A stretch of DNA of 64,000 bases from Bowmanella denitrificans (GCF_039522935.1 NZ_BAAAEI010000008.1:67321-131320), one strand, 5' to 3'. Shown: positions 46,255-55,721, numbered from the stretch's first letter. Made by a program: numbers and translations. The notes: a model not told the origin generated them from the sequence alone.

Positions 46255-49200
46255 TTACATCCTGACATTAATCCCAGCCGTGTAATAACGACCCAGACCA
46301 TCATACAAGGTACCGCCGCTATTAATGTTAGGCAGGAAGGCCGGTTGCTTGTCGGTTAGATTGTTAATATCCAGATACAGGTTGATGTTTTCGGTCAGGC
46401 CATAGCCCAGATGCAGATTGTGTTTAAAGTAGGACGGTACTTTATTGTCAAACCAATCTGGGTATTCCTCAGGCTGAGCGGTTTTGTTAAAGGTGGACTC
46501 ACCAACGTAGTTAACTCCCCATGCCAAGGTTAGGCTGCCGGTACTGTATACCGTATTCACCTGGGCACGGACCCTGGGGAAGTCCCAGCGTCCGGCCAGG
46601 CTGCTGATGTCCTCGGGATCATTAGGGTTCTGGCGAAACTCACGCTTGTCCAGGTAAGTACCTTTAAAGGTTAACCCCAGTTCACCGTCTCCCAGAGCAT
46701 AACGATAGGAGATATCCAGGTCAGTCCCTCTGGCGGCGAACTTTGACGCATTGATATTCTGCACCGAGATATTGTTTATCTGGCCTTCACCATCACGTTT
46801 AATCAGGCTGCAGAATTCTTCATTCAGGCCAGCGCCGTCAACGCAATTAGCCAGTACGTCAGAGGCATCGAAGCTGGTGATGGCGTCCGTGATCTCAATA
46901 TCCCAAAAATCGATGGCCATGTTCAGATCTTGAGTCGGCGTCACCACTAGTCCCAGAGTCAGCGTATCGGCTTCTTCCGGTTTTAACGCCAGATTACCGC
47001 GCGTGACAACCTGACGGGTACCAAATGAAGCTTCAGAGACAAAATTCTCGTCAATACCCAGCGCCTGACAATTGGCACGCCGATTTTGCGGATCGCGGCC
47101 GTTGTCCAGTTCGGTATTGTGACAAGGATCGGTGACCCGCGCGCCGGCGATAGAATTCGGCGCAAACAGCTCCTGAATATTGGGGGCACGAACCGCCTTG
47201 GAATAGGTGCCTCGCAACCTGAACATATCGTTAAAGGTCCAGTTCAAGGCGGATTTATAGGTCACATCCGAGCCTGTTTCACTATGATTAGCCAGGCGGG
47301 CGGCCAGTTCCAGCTCCACTCTTTCTGATACCGGCGTGTCTTCCAACAACGGCACTATGGCTTCGCCGAATATTTCTTTAACATCAAAGCTGCCTTTTAC
47401 CGGATTCAGATAGCTATTTTCCTCACGGCTTGGCCCCGTGCGACTTCCCACCAATCCGGAACCCACGCCATCAGCGTCCACGGCCTGAGCCAGAGGATCT
47501 GGAATGCTGGATGAACTCTCCTTGCGATACTCCAGGCCCGCAGCAAAGGCCACCATACCGGCAGGCAACTCGAACAGATCACCATTTAAGGAAAAGGATG
47601 CCAGCGTCTGCTTAATCTCATCTTCCTGACGTAGCGTTACCGCCACATAATCAATGGCAGCCTGGCTGGCCTGGTTATTGATTGGATTGAACGGTACACA
47701 GGCACTATTACCGCTGCGACAGACCGGATTACCCTGCGCATCAGTGGTGGCATCCAGCGCTTCATAGTAGCGCTCATTCAGCACGTCTTGAGAGGTTGAA
47801 CTGGACTCCACTTTGCCGTGCTGCACATAGAAGTTATAACCGTAGTCGCGCCAGAACCCTTCACCACCAAAGGTGAATTGCAGGGTTTCCCGCTTGTTAA
47901 CATTGCGGCTGTTCAGGCCCACTACCGCCAGCGCCACTACATCCAGATTGCGGGCGGTCATCACGTCCACCAGCTCTTGCGGCCTGAACGGATTGTCGCT
48001 GCGAATAGCGATTAGCGGGCCAAAGTTGTCGTCATGGAAGACACTGGCCTGGCCCGAGGCCGCCGACTCCACCTTTCCGTATTTCAGATTGCTGAACAGT
48101 GACAGGTTGTCAGTGACGTCGTAGTTACCACTGATATTGGCCAGATAACGTTCAGTAGGCTGACGAAGGGTATTGGTTTCTGCGGTACGAAAGCCGTCAC
48201 CGCCGTCACAAGGCACCACCGCACAATTTTTGCCCGGGATAAAATCACGAAACTGACCGCTGTCCCGATCAATGATAAAGGTGTCGTAACCCAGGCCAAA
48301 CGGATCATCAGCGAAAGTGGGGGGCAGCGGATTATTGATAATATCGAAGGGCGTACCAGCCAGTACCCAATTGTCGTTGGGTACGTAAAACACCCCTTCT
48401 TCGCTCAGGGCCTGGAAACGAATGTCCGGGGTAAACACAGTATTAGGGATGCCATCGTCCGGACCGGTATTCTCGGGGTTGGCCAGAAAGCTGGGGCGCT
48501 GATTGGCGTAGTCCCTTGCAGTCATCGGTACTTCGTCTTGTTTGGAGTAGTTCAGATGGAAAGTCAGATTAGCCCGGTTGTCGGCAAAGTTCTGTCCGAA
48601 GGATAACGACACATCCCTGTTGTCGGCATCACTGCGGGATGAACGGCCCACCGACGCATCCAGCGCCAGTCCGTCATAATTTTTACGCATGATAAAGTTA
48701 ACCACACCGGTAACCGCATCGGCCCCATAGATTGCCGAGGCTCCACCAGTGATGATCTCGACCCGCTCCACCAGCTCAACCGGGATCATGCTTAGATCAA
48801 CCGACGCTTCCCCCGCGGCTCCGGGTACATGGCGTCGGCCATCCACCAGCACCAAAGTGCGCATTTGCCCCAACCCTCTCAGGTTTGCCAGTTGCAAACC
48901 AGCCTTACCCAAATCATTGTCATCGTTGTCATTAATATTGGTGCTGCCGATACCATCCACCAGGGCTGGCATCTGGTGCAGCAACTCACCAATATTTTTT
49001 ACCCCGGACACCTTGATGGTCTGGGCATCGATGACGGTGGTCGGTGTGGTCATCTGCGCACTGGTACGCATAATACGCGACCCTGTTACCGAGATATTCT
49101 CAACAGTATCTTGTGTATCTGAAATTGTATCCTGAGCAAAAGAAGGTAAGGAAACCGCCATTGAGACGGCCATCGCGGTCTTTGTAAGCACTTTATGCAT
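46255..49200 (-). CDS. TonB-dependent receptor, large, substrate unknown
   Basis: A 981-residue outer-membrane receptor. Signal peptide (TAMAVSMAVSLPSFAQ), TonB-box-like ENISVTGSRI, plug domain with NIGELLHQMPALVDG, LRGLGQMRTLVLVDGRRHVPG and ERVEIITGGASAIYGADAVTGVVNFI, then a long barrel ending in AGINVRM. This plug type is common in Alteromonadales and Caulobacter receptors for peptides, sugars or other organic nutrients as well as iron. The barrel is cysteine-poor apart from paired loop cysteines, such as NPVCRSGNSACVPF. Start chosen at MHKVLTK over an extension to 49257. No neighbouring gene reveals the ligand. Confidence 0.87.
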   Translation of the reverse strand: MHKVLTKTAMAVSMAVSLPSFAQDTISDTQDTVENISVTGSRIMRTSAQMTTPTTVIDAQTIKVSGVKNIGELLHQMPALVDGIGSTNINDNDDNDLGKAGLQLANLRGLGQMRTLVLVDGRRHVPGAAGEASVDLSMIPVELVERVEIITGGASAIYGADAVTGVVNFIMRKNYDGLALDASVGRSSRSDADNRDVSLSFGQNFADNRANLTFHLNYSKQDEVPMTARDYANQRPSFLANPENTGPDDGIPNTVFTPDIRFQALSEEGVFYVPNDNWVLAGTPFDIINNPLPPTFADDPFGLGYDTFIIDRDSGQFRDFIPGKNCAVVPCDGGDGFRTAETNTLRQPTERYLANISGNYDVTDNLSLFSNLKYGKVESAASGQASVFHDDNFGPLIAIRSDNPFRPQELVDVMTARNLDVVALAVVGLNSRNVNKRETLQFTFGGEGFWRDYGYNFYVQHGKVESSSTSQDVLNERYYEALDATTDAQGNPVCRSGNSACVPFNPINNQASQAAIDYVAVTLRQEDEIKQTLASFSLNGDLFELPAGMVAFAAGLEYRKESSSSIPDPLAQAVDADGVGSGLVGSRTGPSREENSYLNPVKGSFDVKEIFGEAIVPLLEDTPVSERVELELAARLANHSETGSDVTYKSALNWTFNDMFRLRGTYSKAVRAPNIQELFAPNSIAGARVTDPCHNTELDNGRDPQNRRANCQALGIDENFVSEASFGTRQVVTRGNLALKPEEADTLTLGLVVTPTQDLNMAIDFWDIEITDAITSFDASDVLANCVDGAGLNEEFCSLIKRDGEGQINNISVQNINASKFAARGTDLDISYRYALGDGELGLTFKGTYLDKREFRQNPNDPEDISSLAGRWDFPRVRAQVNTVYSTGSLTLAWGVNYVGESTFNKTAQPEEYPDWFDNKVPSYFKHNLHLGYGLTENINLYLDINNLTDKQPAFLPNINSGGTLYDGLGRYYTAGINVRM

Positions 49201-49351
49201 CGCATAACCCCATCTGTTATTAGACTTATTGGCACATGTATCTGAACACGCCAGCAAACTATCTAATAACGTATCTCAATGGGCAATATGGGTTAATGAT
49301 CTGTTAAATCAACACAATCAGAATGCTTATCCAGACAACAGAATAAAGATT

Positions 49352-49588
49352 TTATCTATTATATTTCAACACCTTAACTTGACACATTGATACTTTCAGG
49401 TTAGTCAGAATGCACCAAATGGCAACATTATATTTACAACACAGTAAAGTAATAATTACACAAATAGAGAAGCCAAGCACAGCCAATATGAAGACCCAGA
49501 AGGTCCCAACATATCGGTACAGGCCATATGGAATGGCGGAAACCCAGATAACACAGCCTGCATTTTGATGCGCGCGGTAGCGGTTCAT
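49352..49588 (-). CDS. Doubtful small membrane protein
   Basis: A 78-codon open frame (MNRYRAHQNAG) with two hydrophobic stretches (about 12-26 and 29-50) and several cysteines. It lies in an AT-rich 480-base gap between a TonB-dependent receptor gene and the broken CBS gene. No Shine-Dalgarno site is visible before the start and no family is recognised. It may be a real short membrane protein or chance; listed for completeness. Confidence 0.22.
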   Translation of the reverse strand: MNRYRAHQNAGCVIWVSAIPYGLYRYVGTFWVFILAVLGFSICVIITLLCCKYNVAIWCILTNLKVSMCQVKVLKYNR

Positions 49589-49680
49589 AAGCATGGATGG
49601 AGGTACAGGAGCAAAAAGTATCTGAGATACTTCAAGTTAGAACATAATTATTGATTTCTTTTATTTTTGGAATAAGAGAG

Positions 49681-50407
49681 TTAACTGTCTTTATTATAAG
49701 AAAGTGGCGGATTAACAGCGCGGGATTGTCTTTTTACCTTGCCTTCTGACAGCAAGCGTAAAATATCCCGCCAGCTTAGAATACCAATGGGGTGACGGTT
49801 TTCATCAATAACCGGCAGGCAGGAAATCTTCTGTTGACTAGAGCGTGTTGACCTTTTGAGTATGATTTTGCAGCAGTTTGTGGGCCCTTTATACAAGGCA
49901 GCGCGAACGTGGTGTAGTGAGTCTACATGAGTGAGTAATAACGCCGTAGAAAGGGCCCACAAGCGCTGCCCCAAGGGTTCAACCCAGCCCCCTCCTGCTC
50001 TGTGTTGCCGGGCTTTGACTTAGGCCCACTAGGCCTGCAGCCCGGCGTCGTGACCAGAAGGGGGCTGAATTTGAACAAAATCTATACTCAAAAGGTCAAC
50101 ACGCTCTAAAATTAATGGCATCGTAGATATCATTGTCCGGCGTCAACACCCAAAGGTGTCGCGCCATTATCTGGTACACTTTTTTATTCAGAGTAGCGGT
50201 ATCACGGCGGGTCTCGGCCGCGGTGCCCAGGTTAGGACTCAGGGCCTTAAATAAATCACGGTCGGATACAATGCCCACCAATTGGTGATTTTCCACCACC
50301 AGTAAGTGGTGAAATAATTTAGCGTCAAATATACGTTGCACTTCCGCCAGGCTGGCATCTGGTTCTACCGTCACCAGACGCCTGGTCATGACTTTTTCCA
50401 GACTCAT
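49681..50407 (-). pseudogene. Two-CBS-domain protein gene disrupted by a MITE
   Basis: CBS-pair proteins bind adenine nucleotides and regulate partners. The 5' part (MSLEKVMTRRLVTVEPDASL through TPDNDIYDAINF) encodes the first CBS domain and the beginning of the second. The 3' part (SQQKISCLPVIDENRHPIGI to the stop at 49681) encodes the rest of the second CBS domain. Between them lies a 266-base element plus one duplicated TA. Removing these 268 bases joins the parts in frame (DAINF-SQQKIS) into a 152-residue protein of normal CBS-pair size. As it stands, translation runs a few codons into the element and stops, so the second domain is lost. Confidence 0.85.
49841..50106. mobile_element. 266-bp MITE with 22+ bp terminal inverted repeats and TA target duplication
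   Basis: The ends are GAGCGTGTTGACCTTTTGAG and its exact complement, and the match continues inward to about 25 bases. TA flanks both sides (49839-49840 and 50107-50108), the target duplication of IS630/Tc1-mariner-type transposition. There is no transposase gene. Inside are nested inverted repeats: TTGTGGGCCCTTT (49878-49890) with 49950-49962, CAGCCCCCTCCTG (49985-49997) with 50055-50067, and GCCGGGCT (50007-50014) with 50039-50046. It interrupts the second CBS domain of the surrounding gene. A full-length relative elsewhere in the genome would have to supply transposase. Confidence 0.88.
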
Positions 50408-50501
50408 ACCATACCTTTGTATCACAGCAGCTATTTGTCGGCCCAAGGCCGGGGCTCTATAGTAATAGCTATTCTATATGACATAGCAAACTCTGCGAGA
50501 G

Positions 50502-50843
50502 ATGATGGCAAAATCCATTTTGGCCTTAACCGTCCTTGTGAGCATAAGCTTATCAGGGACAACACTGGCGACAACAGATTGTCCGGCACAGTTTCATAAC
50601 CTGCCGCTGGCCGCTAACGCCCGCTATTGCCAGCAGTTCAATGACAAGATGCCCGCCACTCTGAGCTACTTTGCGCCGCAGTCGCCGCAACAGGTATTGG
50701 CGTTTTACCGTGCCCAGTTCAGTGACGCACAATTTAGTCAAAGCAAAGACCAGCAGATCCTGGAGGATCCGGCCAGGCACTGGGTGCTGGTGATTTCCAA
50801 CGACGGCCAGGGTAGCCAGGTGGATATTTTGGTTAAGCAATAA
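50502..50843 (+). CDS. Small exported hypothetical protein
   Basis: A 113-residue protein with a signal peptide (ILALTVLVSISLSGTTLAT) and a mature part of about 90 residues with two cysteines (DCPAQF and RYCQQF) that could pair. No family recognised with confidence. Two ATGs one codon apart (50502 and 50505) follow a GCGAGAG ribosome-binding site. A clear terminator follows, so it is probably a single-gene transcript. Confidence 0.7.
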   Translation: MMAKSILALTVLVSISLSGTTLATTDCPAQFHNLPLAANARYCQQFNDKMPATLSYFAPQSPQQVLAFYRAQFSDAQFSQSKDQQILEDPARHWVLVISNDGQGSQVDILVKQ

Positions 50844-50906
50844 ATCGAGGAACATGCTCCCCTCCCTGGTTCTTGGCACCTAAATTGCAGAATCTCCCAC
50901 AACGTC

Positions 50907-50934
50907 GCCGGGCGTCAAAAGCCCGGCATTTTTT
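50907..50934 (+). terminator. Rho-independent terminator
   Basis: GCCGGGC, seven-base loop, GCCCGGC, then ATTTTTT. It lies 63 bases past the stop of the small exported protein gene and just before the DUF2726 gene. Confidence 0.85.
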
Positions 50935-50948
50935 CAGTGGAGACTGCC

Positions 50949-51518
50949 ATGGAACTAACCCTCGTTTTATTAATGATCCTGATTGTGGTGGCCATTGGTG
51001 CCATAAAGCTGACAGGAGAAAAACTGGCCTTTCCGTTTAAAAAACGCAGTAACCTGTTTACCCCGGTTGAACGCACCTTTCTGGAGCTGCTGGAGGGCGC
51101 GGTGGGTCATCAGTACCGTATTATCTGCCGGGTACGACTGAGCGATATTCTCAGCCTGCGTCAGGGCACCGACAAAAAAACCGCCCGGGGCGCCATGCAA
51201 AAAGCCGCTACCCGTCATCTGGACTTTGTGCTGTGTGATAAGACAGATATGAGCCCGGTGGTTGCGGTGGATTTAGTGCATAACGGTGGTAAAGACGGAT
51301 ATAAAAGCCAGCGTGACTGGTATGTCAGCAGCAGTCTGGATGCGGCCCGAATTCCCCACTTGCGTATCAAAGTAAAGTCAGGCTATTCCGCCCAGGAAAT
51401 CCGCGACTGTATTGAGGCCAAGCTCGCTCCCATGCGTTACAAGGAACCCAAAAAACCACTGGTTCAGGGCACTATTAAAGACGATAAGGCCGGGCTGGGC
51501 CGCCCCGTTACCGCATAA
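50949..51518 (+). CDS. DUF2726-domain membrane-anchored protein
   Basis: A 189-residue protein: one N-terminal membrane segment (LTLVLLMILIVVAIGAI), then a DUF2726 domain (about 40-150). The domain has the pattern LTPVERTFLELLEGAVG-like start, ARGAMQKAATRHLDFVLCDK and VAVDLVHNGG. DUF2726 resembles nuclease-like folds related to the PD-(D/E)XK or NERD type, but no activity is established. Start at MELTLV (50949) chosen; an in-frame ATG lies at 50937. Confidence 0.75.
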   Translation: MELTLVLLMILIVVAIGAIKLTGEKLAFPFKKRSNLFTPVERTFLELLEGAVGHQYRIICRVRLSDILSLRQGTDKKTARGAMQKAATRHLDFVLCDKTDMSPVVAVDLVHNGGKDGYKSQRDWYVSSSLDAARIPHLRIKVKSGYSAQEIRDCIEAKLAPMRYKEPKKPLVQGTIKDDKAGLGRPVTA

Positions 51519-51626
51519 GTTTTCGTGACTGGCCATGGATGGCTGCACTTTCAGGTTGGCCGTTTTCAGACCTCAGTTGTCAGTAAACAAGCCAGACATG
51601 CTGCTATGCATTGCTGACCAATTCTT

Positions 51627-51992
51627 TCAGTAAGGGGAGCAGATATCTATCAGGCATCCATCAGGATCTTTTAGCAAAAACCTGCGTTGTCCGTAAAACT
51701 CGTTTTTAGGTGCCTGAATAATTGGCAAGCCCAATGCAACCGCTTTGTCAAATACGCTATCGACATCAGAGACAACAAAAGTCACATACATCCCTTGTGG
51801 CGGGTGCTGGTACTCTTTAGGTACCAACTCGTGTTGCCGTTGAATAAGCCCATATTCTATTTGCGGATTATCCGGCACACAAAGTTGTACGTACCAATCA
51901 CTGTCGTATTTCACCTCAAGTCCAAGAAGATCAATATAGAATTGTTTACTTTGTGACAAATTGTCCGAGCAGATGTTGGTTAGTATTCTCAC
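51627..51992 (-). CDS. Glyoxalase/VOC-superfamily protein
   Basis: A 121-residue single-module VOC protein (LTNICSDNLSQSKQFYIDLLGLEVKYDS form at the start; RRFLLKDPDGCLIDICSPY at the end). It covers lyases, dioxygenases and resistance-type proteins, and the activity cannot be told. The local base composition is more AT-rich than its neighbours. Alone between DUF2726 and the deaminase gene. Confidence 0.78.
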   Translation of the reverse strand: MRILTNICSDNLSQSKQFYIDLLGLEVKYDSDWYVQLCVPDNPQIEYGLIQRQHELVPKEYQHPPQGMYVTFVVSDVDSVFDKAVALGLPIIQAPKNEFYGQRRFLLKDPDGCLIDICSPY

Positions 51993-52202
51993 CGTATACT
52001 CCTATACAGAAAATAAGATGATATACCCCATGCTGGGTGCTTCACAGACTTAACTGGCAAACCGACCAGGGACTGTTGAATAGTTGGTAATTTAATCAAC
52101 CTCAGTATTCATAGCCAACGTGACAATGGCAAGATACAAGCAATAAATCCAAAACTGTCTTATGCTGGCATAACAGCGACGGTATTAATTTAAGGTGAAA
52201 AT

Positions 52203-52640
52203 ATGGATGCATTTTTACAGGCCGCTATCGAGCAGGCCAGACTGGGGCAGGCAGAAGGCGGTATTCCCATTGGCTCGGTGTTAGTGCACAAAGGCAAGAT
52301 CCTCGGTGCCGGACATAACCGCCGGGTTCAGCAAGGCAGTGCCATTTTACACGGTGAAATGGATGCGCTGGAGCGGGCGGGCAGGCATCCGGCCAGTGTT
52401 TACCGCGAATCGGTGCTCTACACCACCTTATCACCCTGTTCCATGTGCAGCGGCGCCATTCTGCTGTATGGCATTCCCAAAGTGATTATTGGTGAAAACA
52501 AAACCTTTATGGGGGAAGAGGCACTGCTGCGTGAGCGCGGAGTGGAACTGACCGTTCTGCAGGATCATGATTGTATCGCTATGATGGAGGACTTTATTAC
52601 TCAGCATCCTGAGCTGTGGAATGAAGATATTGGCGAATAA
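52203..52640 (+). CDS. Cytidine/deoxycytidylate-type nucleoside or base deaminase
   Basis: A 145-residue zinc deaminase with a complete active site: His50 and Glu52 (ILHGEMDAL) and Cys79 and Cys82 (SPCSMC). The arrangement and C-terminal region (FMGEEALLRERGVELTVL) resemble yeast-type cytosine deaminase and guanine/tRNA adenosine deaminase relatives. Cytosine deamination to uracil is my best guess, not shown. Followed after 30 bases by a binding-protein gene, possibly co-transcribed. Confidence 0.82.
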   Translation: MDAFLQAAIEQARLGQAEGGIPIGSVLVHKGKILGAGHNRRVQQGSAILHGEMDALERAGRHPASVYRESVLYTTLSPCSMCSGAILLYGIPKVIIGENKTFMGEEALLRERGVELTVLQDHDCIAMMEDFITQHPELWNEDIGE

Positions 52641-52670
52641 TCGAGGCACTGAATTTATCCGGAGCTGGCA

Positions 52671-53453
52671 TTGCATATAACTAAGCTATGGGTTGTTTTT
52701 CTGCTTGGGTTGGTGATTCCGATGGCCACGCAAGCCAGGCAAACGCTGGCAGTCGGCGTGTATGATTACCCCCCTTTTTACCAGACCCATATGGGGGAAG
52801 CCGATGGCGTGATCCCTGATGTGCTGCATCTGCTGAATCAGGCACAGAGCGAGGTGGAATTTGTTTTATATGCCACCACGGCCAGACGCCGATACAAGGA
52901 TTTCCAGGATGGCAAATTTGATTTATTGCTTTTCGAAAACCGTCAATGGGGTTGGCAGGACTACCCAGTGCATGCATCAGAGACCTTGTTCAGCGGCGGT
53001 GAAGTGTGGGTGACAATGGCCGCGTCAGACCGGCATCAAAGCTACTTCAAGCAGTTGCAAGGTAAAACTCTGGTTGGCGTGCTGGGCTACCACTATGGTT
53101 TTGCAGATCTGGATGCCGATCCGCACAGATTACATCAGCACTTTGGCATGCAACTGGTAGACAGCCAGGACAAGGTGATGGAACTGCTGTTGCAGGAACG
53201 CGCCGATATGGGTCTGGTCGCCTATTCCTTTATCAATCGCTACCTGCATCAACATCCCGAACTTAAACCCAGACTGCTGATATCCGATACCTTTGACCAG
53301 CAGTATCAACATGGCGCGCTACTACGCGAGGACGCCACCATTACAATTGAATGGCTTAACAGCCTGTTCAGCCGCCTGAAAGACAACGGACAGTTGCGCG
53401 CCCTCTGGCATCAGCATCATCTGCTACAAGCACCTGAAAGCAAAAGCCCTTAA
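52671..53453 (+). CDS. Periplasmic solute-binding protein-like (family 3)
   Basis: A 260-residue protein with a signal peptide (LWVVFLLGLVIPMATQA) and an SBP_bac_3-like fold (LAVGVYDYPPFYQTHMGEADGVIPDVLHLL). The start is TTG, preceded by GGAG at a 6-base spacing. No ABC transporter genes are adjacent; it may act as a sensor or an orphan binding protein. Its stop overlaps the stop of the convergent aminopeptidase gene by 4 bases. Confidence 0.75.
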   Translation: MHITKLWVVFLLGLVIPMATQARQTLAVGVYDYPPFYQTHMGEADGVIPDVLHLLNQAQSEVEFVLYATTARRRYKDFQDGKFDLLLFENRQWGWQDYPVHASETLFSGGEVWVTMAASDRHQSYFKQLQGKTLVGVLGYHYGFADLDADPHRLHQHFGMQLVDSQDKVMELLLQERADMGLVAYSFINRYLHQHPELKPRLLISDTFDQQYQHGALLREDATITIEWLNSLFSRLKDNGQLRALWHQHHLLQAPESKSP

Positions 53454-54778
53454 ACACCGTTCTGCATCAGACTTTCAATTTGCTCAACCGTGCGCGGCGC
53501 ACCGGCCGACAAATTCTCACAGCCTTGCGGCGTGACCAGAATATCATCTTCCACCCGCACCCCCATGCCACGCCACTGCGGCGCTACCGCGCTGCAATCT
53601 TTGGGGAAATACAAGCCCGGTTCAATGGTAAACAGCATATTGCTCTGCAAGGTCCGCCAGTTGCCAGCATCGTCATGGTAGGGGCCCACATCATGCACAT
53701 CCAGCCCCAACCAGTGACCGGTTTTATGCAGGGTAAAAGGCGCGTACAGTTGCTGTTCCAGTACCTCATCCAGACTGCCGGATAAGATGCCCAGGTCCAG
53801 CATGCCCTCAGCCAACACCCGCATGGCGGTGGGGTAAATGTGCTGCCAGCCAAGACCGGGCCTGACAATAGCAATGGCCGCATCCAGCGACGCCAGCACC
53901 AATTGGTACAAATCGCGCTGCGGGCCGCTAAACTTGCCATTTACCGGGATCGTGCGGGTAATATCGGCGGTGTAATACTGATAATCCCCGCCGGCATCCA
54001 GCAATAACAGTTCTCCGTCCTGTAAGGTCGAACGATAGGCTTCATAGTGCAGGCAGCAGGCGTTATTGCCAGTGGCGATAATATTGCCGTAGCCCACATC
54101 ATTGCAGCCGTGGCGGGCAATTTCAGCCAGAAATTCGCCATGCAGTTGCAATTCGGTTACACCAGGCGCGGCAACTTGCATCAGGCGTTTATGTCCGGCT
54201 ACCGAGGCGTGCACGGCCTGGCGTAACAACGCCAGTTCATGGCTGTCTTTGATGACCCGGCTGGCATGAATATAGGGCAGCACCGAGTGCAAATGGCGGA
54301 AGATCTTAGGCTGGTCAAATTTAACGCTGCGACGCTGCTGCGCCAGCCAATCCACCAGCCGATGGGAAAAACGTCCCAGCTCATCGGCCAGATACAGATG
54401 CGCACGTTGGCCCATCAGCTCAGGCAGGCGCTGTTCCAGCTCGGCAATATCATAAGCAAGATTGGCCCCATAACCTTCAACCGCCCCAACCTGCCCGGTG
54501 CGCTGGGCAAACCACACTTCCTGATGGGCATCTTTGGGCTGATTAAATAACACAAAAGGTGCATCGCATTCGGGGCGTAAAATCGCCACAGCATCCGGCT
54601 CGGCGTAGCCGGTCAGATAGTAAAAGTCGTGATCCTGGCGAAACGCATAATGAATGTTTTTATTGCGAACCTGCTGACGGTTACCCACCAGGATCACCAC
54701 CGCATCTGGCTCCAGCTGAGCCAATAGCTGCTCCCTACGTAAACGATACAGGGCCTGTTTTTCACTACTTAACATCAT
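53450..54778 (-). CDS. pepP: Xaa-Pro aminopeptidase (PepP/M24B type)
   Basis: A 442-residue M24 metallopeptidase that removes the N-terminal residue before proline. It has the N-terminal AMP_N domain (RLRREQLLAQLEPDAVVIL, YAFRQDHDFYYLTGY) and a pita-bread catalytic domain. The dinuclear metal ligands are visible: LLLDAGGDYQYYTADITR (two Asp), HKTGHWLGLDVHD (His), TIEPGLYF (Glu) and VRVEDDILVT (Glu). It is third in a minus-strand operon with an ornithine cyclodeaminase-family gene and a peptide-type transporter, overlapping the former by 14 bases. It may be a second, pathway-specific PepP rather than the housekeeping copy. Confidence 0.88.
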   Translation of the reverse strand: MMLSSEKQALYRLRREQLLAQLEPDAVVILVGNRQQVRNKNIHYAFRQDHDFYYLTGYAEPDAVAILRPECDAPFVLFNQPKDAHQEVWFAQRTGQVGAVEGYGANLAYDIAELEQRLPELMGQRAHLYLADELGRFSHRLVDWLAQQRRSVKFDQPKIFRHLHSVLPYIHASRVIKDSHELALLRQAVHASVAGHKRLMQVAAPGVTELQLHGEFLAEIARHGCNDVGYGNIIATGNNACCLHYEAYRSTLQDGELLLLDAGGDYQYYTADITRTIPVNGKFSGPQRDLYQLVLASLDAAIAIVRPGLGWQHIYPTAMRVLAEGMLDLGILSGSLDEVLEQQLYAPFTLHKTGHWLGLDVHDVGPYHDDAGNWRTLQSNMLFTIEPGLYFPKDCSAVAPQWRGMGVRVEDDILVTPQGCENLSAGAPRTVEQIESLMQNGV

Positions 54779-55721
54779 GCACTCCTAACCTTTGATAGAC
54801 CAATTGCGCGGCCACCAGGTCCTCCAGTGCATGGCCAACGGATTTAAACAGGGTGATATCCTGTGCCTGGCGCTGAAACACCTTTGCACCGCCACAAAGT
54901 TCAAACAGATCCGCTGCCAAGGCTGAAGGATTCAGCAGGCCGTTTTGTATCGGGATCAGCAGGTCACCGGTTTCCTTGCAGGCGCCCTGGTAGTTGTCCA
55001 CCACAATACGGCTGCGGCGAATACAATCATCATCGGCTTCGCGCATATCCGGCCGGTAGGCCCCCACCAGATCCAGATGTTGCCCCGGTTGCAGCCAGGC
55101 GCCCTGAATCAGCGGCGTGCGGCTTAAGGTAGCGCAGGAGATAATATCCGCCTGAGATACAGCGGCCTGCAATTCAGTGGCCACATCCAATTGCACCGGC
55201 AAGCCCCGGAGCTTATCTGCCACGATCTCGGCTTTATGTCTGTCGCGCCCCCAGATGGTCACCCGCTTTATCGGTCGAACCGCCATGTGTGCCTGAATCA
55301 GTTGCGGCGCCAGGGTGCCGGTGCCCACCATTAATAAATGCGTGCTGTCGGGGCGGGACACAAAGCGGCTGGCCAGTGCTGAGGCCGCAGCCGTGCGTTT
55401 GGCGGTTAAGGCCGGGGCATCCATGGTCGCCAGCACCGAGCCGGTAGCGGCATCCATCAGTAAGTAAATGCCCTGAATAGACGGCAAACCACGTTCGGCA
55501 TTATCCGGGGCCACAGTAACCAGTTTGACACCAATCTGTTTCCCGGCCTGCCAGGCCGGCATCATCAAAAGGGTGGTTTCCCGTCCCCCTTGTGGATTGG
55601 CAATATCATAGTGCTGGCGCAGCGGCACAATGCCGGGATCGGAAAAGCCCGTCGCCAGCGCATCAATAAGTGACGAAAAGGGCAAGACATCGGCCACCTG
55701 CCCGGCATCAATAAACTTCAT
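54765..55721 (-). CDS. Ornithine cyclodeaminase / mu-crystallin family protein
   Basis: A 318-residue NAD(P)-binding protein of the OCD/mu-crystallin family. The Rossmann motif is MVGTGTLAPQLIQAH, preceded by TAKRTAAASALAS. Family members convert ornithine to proline, or reduce cyclic ketimines such as pyrroline-2-carboxylate to proline in hydroxyproline breakdown. With an Xaa-Pro peptidase and a transporter in the same operon, a proline-related reductase role is attractive but inferred. It overlaps both neighbours (4 bases and 14 bases). Confidence 0.85.
   Translation of the reverse strand: MKFIDAGQVADVLPFSSLIDALATGFSDPGIVPLRQHYDIANPQGGRETTLLMMPAWQAGKQIGVKLVTVAPDNAERGLPSIQGIYLLMDAATGSVLATMDAPALTAKRTAAASALASRFVSRPDSTHLLMVGTGTLAPQLIQAHMAVRPIKRVTIWGRDRHKAEIVADKLRGLPVQLDVATELQAAVSQADIISCATLSRTPLIQGAWLQPGQHLDLVGAYRPDMREADDDCIRRSRIVVDNYQGACKETGDLLIPIQNGLLNPSALAADLFELCGGAKVFQRQAQDITLFKSVGHALEDLVAAQLVYQRLGVHDVK

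Noticed and set aside
49681..49974. A separate 97-codon gene
   Set aside because: Its first half is read from the MITE and its second half is the orphaned end of the CBS gene, so it is a chance fusion.
52671..53453. Part of an ABC importer operon
   Set aside because: No permease or ATPase gene is adjacent on either side; only the binding-like protein is present.
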